This document shows, one piece after another, positions 57,362-64,000 of a stretch of DNA of 64,000 nt; position 1 is the stretch's first letter; every line of letters starts with the position of its first letter. This DNA comes from Hyphococcus sp. (lineage in GTDB: Bacteria > Pseudomonadota > Alphaproteobacteria > Caulobacterales > Parvularculaceae). The notes under the pieces are model-generated. The model was not told the origin of the DNA. It did no database searches and saw only the letters and a list, made by a program, of their open reading frames with translations. The stretch lies in assembly GCA_028281665.1 (NCBI GenBank), contig JANQJK010000023.1, forward strand, positions 62,001 through 126,000, written 5' to 3'. Both the position numbers and the translations under genes were made by a program.

Positions 57362-58467
57362 CGGGCGGCAGCGCCGTGTTTTCGCAGGAAATCGGCGATT
57401 TCGTCCATGGCTTCGTGCGCTTCCGGCAACATGCGGTCGAAGGCGTGCCAGACATGAGGCATGTGCTCCCAGATCTGGAAGTCCGCCGGGCTCCCATGCG
57501 CCGCGCGTTTGGCGGCGTAGCGCCGGGAATCGTCGAGCAGCATTTCCGCGGCGCTGGCGTGAATCAGCGTCGGCGGCAGATTGGACAGATCTGCGAATAT
57601 GGGAGAAATCGCGGGATGCGAAGGGGAGGCCCTGTTGCCGCGCCAGAGCGCCCACAAAAGAACCGCATGCGGAGTATTCATGAGCGGCTCGAAAAGCGGC
57701 TGCAGCATAATATCGGTCTTGTAGTTCTCGCGCAGGCTCGGGCTCGTAAAGGTGGAGTCCGTCGCGGGTGAAATCACAAATACCGCATCGGCGGGCCGCT
57801 TCTTTCCGTCGCGCGCCCAGTTGATCACGGACAGGGCAAGATTGCCGCCTGCGGAGTCGCCGCCAACCGCGACGCTGGCGGCTTTTGCGCGTCCGTTCGG
57901 GCCGTTTTCGCAAATCCACTTATAGGCCGCGCGGCAATCGGCGACGCCCGCCATGCGCGGGTTCTCCGGCAACAGTCGATAATTCGGCGCGAAGACCGCG
58001 CAGCCCGTGCGACTGGCGATGTTGGTAATGATCGGCCGGTGGCTGACGGCGCTCCCGACCGTGTGGGCGCCCCCATGCAGATAGAGGATGCGCCGGGACG
58101 GGTCGCAATCCTTGGGCAGCGTCCACTCGCCGTCGACTTTTGTATTGCCTGACCGCGCCGTGCCGTCGCGGAACTCGCAGTCGAACTCCCGCGTCAGGCC
58201 GACCTGATCAAAGCGTTGTCGTTTCGCGGCGAGCTTTTGCCTGGCCGATCCTTGCGCCGCCGCCGGTTTGACGAAGTTCTCGATAAGATAATCATGGACC
58301 TTTCGCAGCCCTTCCGAATTCGGATCGGGCCGAAAGGCCACGGGAAAATCTGCATCGTCATATTTCGACAGGTCGTCGCCTGACAAATGAAACCGCGTAA
58401 CGGCTGCGGCGGCGACCCCGGCGACAGCGACGGCGGGCGCGCCAATGGCGAGGGCTGCGTAAAGCAT
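57358..58467 (-). CDS. alpha/beta hydrolase (HSL-type esterase)
   Basis: YLHGGAHTVGS oxyanion motif and VGGDSAGGNLALSV nucleophile motif. Confidence 0.92.
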   Translation of the reverse strand: MLYAALAIGAPAVAVAGVAAAAVTRFHLSGDDLSKYDDADFPVAFRPDPNSEGLRKVHDYLIENFVKPAAAQGSARQKLAAKRQRFDQVGLTREFDCEFRDGTARSGNTKVDGEWTLPKDCDPSRRILYLHGGAHTVGSAVSHRPIITNIASRTGCAVFAPNYRLLPENPRMAGVADCRAAYKWICENGPNGRAKAASVAVGGDSAGGNLALSVINWARDGKKRPADAVFVISPATDSTFTSPSLRENYKTDIMLQPLFEPLMNTPHAVLLWALWRGNRASPSHPAISPIFADLSNLPPTLIHASAAEMLLDDSRRYAAKRAAHGSPADFQIWEHMPHVWHAFDRMLPEAHEAMDEIADFLRKHGAAAR

Positions 58468-58545
58468 GGCCAGTGACTCCAGATCCTGGCGATCAGTTTA
58501 CGTCAGTCGCAAGTTCGGCGCGACGGGAAATTGCAGTGCGCGGAT

Positions 58546-60033
58546 TCAGATTTTCTGGTTGTAGTCGCCGACTTCGCTGTGCTTTTGCAGCTCCCGGTCA
58601 AGCTCGGAAAACATGGACTTCATATTCTCTTCCGAGACGGGGCTTTCAACCACGACGACCAGTTCCGGCTTGTTGGACGATGCGCGGATAAGGCCCCAGG
58701 TTCCGTCCTCGGCGGTGATGCGCACGCCGTTGACGGTGACGACGTCGCGGACCGGCTGGCCGATAATCTCCTTGCGCGCCGATAGCGACGCAACGACCTT
58801 TTCGACGACGCCGTATTTTTCTTCGTCCGGGCAATGGGGCGACATGGTCGGCGACTGCCAGGTTTTCGGCAGGGCTCTTCGCAAGTCGGAAAGCTTTTTT
58901 CCGGGGTTTCGGTCAAGCATCTGCAGCAACGCGATTGCTGCAACGAGCCCATCATCATAGCCGCGCCCGATCGGCTTGTTAAAAAAGAAGTGGCCGGATT
59001 TTTCAAAACCGGCCAGCGCGCCGAGTTCGTGGCTCTTGCGTTTGATATAGGAGTGGCCGGTTTTCCAGTAAATCGTTTCCGCCCCGTTCTCGACGAGAAC
59101 CGGGTCGGTCATGAAAAGCCCGGTCGATTTAACATCGACGACGAATTGCGCATTTTTGTGCAGAGCCGAAAGATCCCGGGCGATCATGACGCCAATCTTG
59201 TCGGCGAAAATTTCCTCGCCTTCGTCGTCGACAACGCCGCAGCGGTCGCCGTCGCCGTCAAAGCCGAGCGCAACGTCTGCACCATGCTCCCTGACAGCTT
59301 CCTGCATCGCGTGCAGCATCTCCATATCTTCGGGGTTCGGATTATAGCGTGGAAACGTGTGATCGAGCGCCTCGTCCATGGGAACGACGTCGAGCCCCAG
59401 GCGAGACAGCGCTTCGGGCGCATAGGCGCCGGCCGTGCCGTTGCCGCAGGCGGCAATCACTTTCATTTTTCGCTTGAAAGAAACGCCGTCAATGACGTCG
59501 GCGATGTAGCGCTCGCGCATGCCGGAGACATAGTTGTACGCGCCGCCGTCGCAGGGTTTGTATTCGCCCTTCAGGACGATTTCCTTCAGACGTCCCATTT
59601 CATCGGGTCCGAAGGTGAGCGGCCGCGCCGCGCCCATTTTAACACCGGTCCAGCCATTTTCGTTGTGGCTCGCCGTCACCATCGCGACGCAGGGAATATC
59701 GAGATCGAACTGGGCGAAATAGGCGACCGGCGAGAGGGCGAGCCCTATGTCGTTGACTTCGATGCCGGCGCTCATGAGGCCGACCGTGAGCGCCTGTTTG
59801 ATTGAGGTCGAATAGCTGCGGAAATCATGCCCGACGACGATGCGCGGGGCCTTGCCCATTTCATGGATCAGCGTGCCGAGCCCGGCGCCCAGCGCCTGGA
59901 TGCCGAGGAGATTGATTTCTTTTTCAAAAATCCAGCGCGCGTCATATTCGCGGAAGCCGGTTGGTTTGACGAGCGGCGTGATCTCATAGTCGAGGGTGTT
60001 GGAGACAAGATCGGCGCGGGGAAGCGGCAACAT
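58546..60033 (-). CDS. phosphomannomutase/phosphoglucomutase
   Basis: TASHNENGWTGVKMG phosphoserine loop, GFDGDGDRCGVVDDEGE metal loop, FEKSGHFFF. Confidence 0.93.
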   Translation of the reverse strand: MLPLPRADLVSNTLDYEITPLVKPTGFREYDARWIFEKEINLLGIQALGAGLGTLIHEMGKAPRIVVGHDFRSYSTSIKQALTVGLMSAGIEVNDIGLALSPVAYFAQFDLDIPCVAMVTASHNENGWTGVKMGAARPLTFGPDEMGRLKEIVLKGEYKPCDGGAYNYVSGMRERYIADVIDGVSFKRKMKVIAACGNGTAGAYAPEALSRLGLDVVPMDEALDHTFPRYNPNPEDMEMLHAMQEAVREHGADVALGFDGDGDRCGVVDDEGEEIFADKIGVMIARDLSALHKNAQFVVDVKSTGLFMTDPVLVENGAETIYWKTGHSYIKRKSHELGALAGFEKSGHFFFNKPIGRGYDDGLVAAIALLQMLDRNPGKKLSDLRRALPKTWQSPTMSPHCPDEEKYGVVEKVVASLSARKEIIGQPVRDVVTVNGVRITAEDGTWGLIRASSNKPELVVVVESPVSEENMKSMFSELDRELQKHSEVGDYNQKI

Positions 60034-60212
60034 TAAACGGGTCCTGATCAGCGAAAACCTGGGCGCCGATTAAGCCACGCGGCGCGAAACCGCAAGGCGG
60101 CCGCTTCATAATCACAATTGTGTTTGCGCCGGCGGCGGAGCCTCATGGGTGCTTTCCATTGAGGCTGCTGGCGCTTATCTGGGGTGCTTAAACCATCGAA
60201 TGGAATGATAAT

Positions 60213-60818
60213 GTGAGAAAGCCAGCGCTCGGGCCGTTAATTAAGGAGATCCGCGCATGCCGGATCTGCATTGATGCGCCGGAAAAGACGCCATTGCCCC
60301 ATGAGCCGCGCCCCGTGCTTCAGGCGGCCCGCAGCGCTCGGATCGCCATCTTCGGCCAGGCGCCGGGCAATCTCGTTCACCAGACCGGCGTGCCGTTTAA
60401 CGACCCATCCGGCGATCGCCTGCGCGAATGGATGGGGATTTCCCGTGACGCGTTCTACGATCAGAAAAAGCTGGCCATCATACCGATGGGGTTCTGTTTC
60501 CCCGGCTATGATGCAAAAGGCGGCGACCTGCCGCCGCGCAAGGAGTGCGCGCGGGCGTGGCGGGCCCGGCTGCTGACGGCGCTGCCGAATATCGAGACGG
60601 CGATCCTCGTTGGCGGTTATGCGCAGAAATGGCACCTTGAAACGCGCGCCGCCAAAAGCCTGACCGAGACGGTGAAAGCATGGCGCGACTTTGCGCCCGC
60701 CTATTTCCCGACGCCGCACCCCTCCTGGCGCAACAACGCCTGGCTGAAGAAGAACCCGTGGTTTGAAAGCGATGTTCTGCCGACCCTTCGCCGACGCGTC
60801 GCCCGTTTGATGAAATAG
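60213..60818 (+). CDS. uracil-DNA glycosylase family protein
   Basis: IAIFGQAPGNLVHQTGVPFNDPSGDRLREWMG and PTPHPSWRNNAWLKKNPWFE. Confidence 0.85.
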   Translation: MRKPALGPLIKEIRACRICIDAPEKTPLPHEPRPVLQAARSARIAIFGQAPGNLVHQTGVPFNDPSGDRLREWMGISRDAFYDQKKLAIIPMGFCFPGYDAKGGDLPPRKECARAWRARLLTALPNIETAILVGGYAQKWHLETRAAKSLTETVKAWRDFAPAYFPTPHPSWRNNAWLKKNPWFESDVLPTLRRRVARLMK

Positions 60819-60933
60819 CGTCGTTAACGCCTTGGTAAGGACTGTCCGTAAGCGGTGTATTTAACGATTTGTCAGCCATCGAGCGCCTAGATTTCCCGGT
60901 GAAATTGCGATCGCTCCAATCGGGACGTTCTGA

Positions 60934-61809
60934 ATGACCGCGACATTTGCGAAACGGCCGGGCATGGGCGCGCGGCTCGCGCTGGCGAGCCGGCGTTTCC
61001 ATGCGTGGTGGGAGGGCTATGCGTTCGACGAGGCGGCCGAGCGCGCCGCCCTTCAGGCGCAACTGCCGATCGGCGGCGGGGCGTCCGGTCGGCCGCCCCA
61101 TGAACTTGTCGCCGAGGCGATCTGGGGCGCGGGCCGGCTTGAGCCGGGATCGCCGGCCTTCACGATGCGATATGCGCGAATGCTTGGACTGCCGGTCAAA
61201 GCCAATGTGGTTGTTTTCGGCGCCGGCGCGGGCGGGCCGCTTGCGGATCTCGATCACGGGACGCGCTGGAAGGTGAAGGGGTTTACCCATGCGAAGTCCG
61301 CCGCCGGCGGCAATCTGAAATTCTATGGCGGCGCAATGGGGCGGATGAACAAGTCCGACGCAGAGGCGGTGATCTCGTTTTTTCAGTTGGGCAGCGACGC
61401 CAATCCCGCGGCGTTTGCGGAATTTGCCGCTGAGTTTCTGGACAGCGGCGCGAAAGCGGTGTTTGCGGATTTCGCGGTGGTGCGAAAGGGCGCGCGCCTG
61501 CCGAAGTGTTTTCCCGCAGGCACGAGCGCGTCGCCGAAAACCGAAAGCGAATATCGCGACGCGCTGCGCGCCGGGGGCTTTGTCATTGAGGAAGCCGGCG
61601 ATGATACGGCTGCGTTCCTGCCATTGATTGCGAATGCGTGGTCTGGCTGGCGCAGCGCATATGATGCGATCGGCAATATCGAAGACGCAAGGCTGCGCGC
61701 CGAGATGTTGCGCGCCATGTCCGATCATGCGCGTCTTTGGGCGGAGCGCTACGAAGCCCTGAAATCCGGTCAGCTCCGGATCCTGTTCATGCGCTGCGCC
61801 CGTCGTTAG
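60934..61809 (+). CDS. conserved-type hypothetical protein, methyltransferase-like fold possible
   Basis: Open frame with VVVFGAGAGGPLADL glycine-rich segment; no firm family. Confidence 0.55.
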   Translation: MTATFAKRPGMGARLALASRRFHAWWEGYAFDEAAERAALQAQLPIGGGASGRPPHELVAEAIWGAGRLEPGSPAFTMRYARMLGLPVKANVVVFGAGAGGPLADLDHGTRWKVKGFTHAKSAAGGNLKFYGGAMGRMNKSDAEAVISFFQLGSDANPAAFAEFAAEFLDSGAKAVFADFAVVRKGARLPKCFPAGTSASPKTESEYRDALRAGGFVIEEAGDDTAAFLPLIANAWSGWRSAYDAIGNIEDARLRAEMLRAMSDHARLWAERYEALKSGQLRILFMRCARR

Positions 61810-61830
61810 TCGCCCGCCGGCTTACTCATC

Positions 61831-62505
61831 TCACAACTCAGACCCAGGCGTTGGCGTCGTCAAATAGGCGTATGTCATTTGTACAACTTCGTCGCAAAAT
61901 GCGGCGTCGGCCAACGCCATTGCTCCATACGCGCCATGTTCGCCGTTCACGCAGCGTTCCGCCAGGCTGATGCTCAAAAAGTAATTGAGCATCTTTTTCG
62001 CTTTTTCTTTGTCCTTATGAACGACTTCATCCGTATAGATATCGACTAACAAAGCTATGGTCTCATAAGCCTCACGGCGCAGTTCGTCCCATGGGCGCCA
62101 TTCTTCCGCATTGCAGCTGCGCAGATAGTCTTCGGTCGCGCGAATGATATGAGCGTCCGCACTTACTTGCTCGTGGCCGTGGGCGACCACCACCAGCAGC
62201 GCTTTGTACAAGCTCCCGCAGGATCGGTATTCGGCCTCAAGGTCCGACTGTTGAACCATGCGCAGGCGCTCCGCGATGCGGCTGCGCCATAGTTCCAGCA
62301 GGGCGGCGAGGAATGCGTCCTTGTCGGCGAAGTGCGAATAGACTGAGCCCACGGAAACCCCGGCGGCCGCGGCGATATCGGTAACCGCGATGTCCTCGAA
62401 TGATTGCGATTTCAACAGGTGTTCGAGGGCCGCCAGCAGCTTTTCGCGGGTGCGTATGGCCCGTGACTGACGAGGCGGCGGCGGCGCTTCCCTCGATTTC
62501 TTCAT
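61831..62505 (-). CDS. TetR-family transcriptional regulator
   Basis: TREKLLAALEHLLKSQSFEDIAVTDIAAAAGVSVGSVYSHFADKDAFL. Confidence 0.93.
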   Translation of the reverse strand: MKKSREAPPPPRQSRAIRTREKLLAALEHLLKSQSFEDIAVTDIAAAAGVSVGSVYSHFADKDAFLAALLELWRSRIAERLRMVQQSDLEAEYRSCGSLYKALLVVVAHGHEQVSADAHIIRATEDYLRSCNAEEWRPWDELRREAYETIALLVDIYTDEVVHKDKEKAKKMLNYFLSISLAERCVNGEHGAYGAMALADAAFCDEVVQMTYAYLTTPTPGSEL

Positions 62506-62607
62506 TATCGCCCTACATCTCCAACGGTTGCAGCACCATACTTGAATCTGAATTCGTATTCAAGTATGGTGCGATAATCGCCGGCTGCGTGGGGCGGTTC
62601 GGCTCGG

Positions 62608-63384
62608 GTGAAGCTTCGAAAGCGTTGCTTTTGTGCAGGAGGCGTCGTGGAGTTCCTTCAACAGTCAAACCTTGCGGTTTTCGATGCGGTTTTACTGGCG
62701 CTGATTTTCATTGCCTGGCCGCTCGCGGGCGAACTCGGGCGCCTGTCCAAGCGCGAGGACGGTGCGCCGCCTTTCGAACCGCTTGAGGCATATAACAGCT
62801 CCATGATCATGCTTTGGGCGACCGCGATAGTGACGCTCGTCTGGTGGGCCGTCGCAAATCGCCCCTGGCCGGATTTGGGATTTCAGATCTCGAACAATGC
62901 TGCGACGAAAGCGGCGTTCGTCATTGCAGCGGCAGTCGCGCTGTTCGTCTTTGTCCAAATGATACGGTCGGTCTTCAGCGAGCCCATGCGCGCGAAAATG
63001 CGCACCGACATTACAAAAGTCGGTGACGCAATCTACCTTGTTCCGCGCAATGCAAAAGAGTACCGGCGTTCAATGGCGTTAGCGGTGACGGCGGGCTTCA
63101 CCGAAGAAGTGATCTTTCGGGGTTATCTCATCTGGGCGCTGACGCAACTGTCGAACATATGGGTCGCGGTTGTCGTCTCCATTGCGCTTTTTGTTTTTCT
63201 GCACAGATATCAGGGATGGCACGGTATGAAGCAGGTCGCGATGATAACGGCGTTGCTGACCGGACTGTTCATCCTGAGCGGATCGCTGATCCCGGGAATC
63301 GTGCTTCACATATTTGTTGACGTCGTCAACATCACGCGACTGAAGATCAGCATGAATAGCGAAGCCGGCGCTCATCATGAGTGA
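62608..63384 (+). CDS. CPBP-family intramembrane protease
   Basis: GFTEEVIFRGYLIWAL, FLHRYQGWHGMKQ, GIVLHIFVDV motifs; start codon uncertain. Confidence 0.88.
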   Translation: MKLRKRCFCAGGVVEFLQQSNLAVFDAVLLALIFIAWPLAGELGRLSKREDGAPPFEPLEAYNSSMIMLWATAIVTLVWWAVANRPWPDLGFQISNNAATKAAFVIAAAVALFVFVQMIRSVFSEPMRAKMRTDITKVGDAIYLVPRNAKEYRRSMALAVTAGFTEEVIFRGYLIWALTQLSNIWVAVVVSIALFVFLHRYQGWHGMKQVAMITALLTGLFILSGSLIPGIVLHIFVDVVNITRLKISMNSEAGAHHE

Positions 63385-63396
63385 TGCGAACGCGGA

Positions 63397-64000
63397 TCAC
63401 CGGCGATAGTTTCGCCAGTCATCGATGCGCGCGATGATCACAAAGAGCACCGATAAAACAATGAGAACGAGCAGGGCGAACTGCACCTGCGCCTCGACCG
63501 CATGGACTTCATGCTTGGACGGTCGTTGCGGCATGGTATCGCTCAGGACGATTTCGCCGCTTTCAATGTCGGGCTCTTCCGGAACAACGACGCCTTCGTC
63601 GGTTTCGGCGACAACGTCTGACGAGGGTTCATCTTCCGCGGCTGCGTCGGCGCCTTGTGGATCGGGCGCCTCGTCGCCAGTCTCGCCCGGCGATTCACTT
63701 TCCTCGCTCGAAGGCGCATCGATGTCTTCCGGCGGGGCGGAGGGCGTTTCCGATTCCTCCTCGGACGGCGATGGCTCGCCCTCGATTTCACAATCCGCGT
63801 CCCCGTTTTGAACGCGTGGGTCGTTCGCGAAGTCAATTTCTCCGTCGAACAGCGTATCGCGCCCGCATGTGTCCTCGGGTTTGTCGTCGACCAGACTGCG
63901 CGGGGGCGTTGAGCCTTCGCGAGCGGATGGGTCCTCGGTGGCGCCGCGCCCGGATTCAATGTTTGTTTCGATCTGATCAAGCTCTTCGGCGCTGTCGCGC
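63397..64000 (-). CDS. C-terminal part of an acidic protein with a terminal TM segment (continues beyond window)
   Basis: Minus-strand frame open to window end: ...GEPSPSEEESETPSAPPEDIDAPSSEESESPGETGDEAPDP...VQFALLVLIVLSVLFVIIARIDDWRNYRR*. Confidence 0.65.
   Translation of the reverse strand, partial: RDSAEELDQIETNIESGRGATEDPSAREGSTPPRSLVDDKPEDTCGRDTLFDGEIDFANDPRVQNGDADCEIEGEPSPSEEESETPSAPPEDIDAPSSEESESPGETGDEAPDPQGADAAAEDEPSSDVVAETDEGVVVPEEPDIESGEIVLSDTMPQRPSKHEVHAVEAQVQFALLVLIVLSVLFVIIARIDDWRNYRR

Noticed and set aside
58834-59805. 323-aa plus-strand ORF
   Set aside because: Antisense to the phosphomannomutase gene, no domain recognised.
60478-61728. 416-aa minus-strand ORF
   Set aside because: Overlaps the UDG-like and hypothetical plus-strand genes and has shadow-frame composition.
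1-64000. CRISPR arrays, rRNA or tRNA genes
   Set aside because: No regularly spaced direct repeats, rRNA-like blocks or convincing tRNA cloverleaf/CCA sequences were noticed; the element uses dusA and not a tRNA as target.

Overview
GC-rich alphaproteobacterial-type chromosome segment. The flanks are ordinary core genes: leuC(partial)-leuD-leuB, an amidase, plsB/gpsA/HAD-plsC on the left; dusA, tauE-like, fabH, sterol desaturase, Crp/Fnr, phosphomannomutase, UDG-like, TetR and CPBP protease on the right. Between them is a ~43 kb integrative element (about 9.43-52.79 kb) inserted in dusA. The right end carries a tyrosine integrase and an intact dusA with a replaced 5' end. The left end retains a short dusA 5' remnant (VIAKHSSHRFCVAPMME*). 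The element carries (i) a FecI-FecR-TonB receptor-S9 isopeptidase-like-prolyl oligopeptidase-M24 peptidase cassette resembling the uptake/cleavage half of a lasso-peptide locus but with no biosynthetic genes; (ii) a second, paralogous FecI-FecR-TonB receptor-S9 cassette between relaxase and traG; (iii) a defence island: CD-NTase + Cap15-like CBASS, Xre/RES toxin-antitoxin, and a 1.48-kaa PD-(D/E)xK + STAND-like NTPase; (iv) ArdA preceded by a large inverted-repeat leader; (v) a degraded RP4/Trb-type conjugation module in which trbE is fused out of frame to the C-terminal part of trbI, so the element is probably not self-transmissible. All assignments are by eye from motifs; no database search was run.
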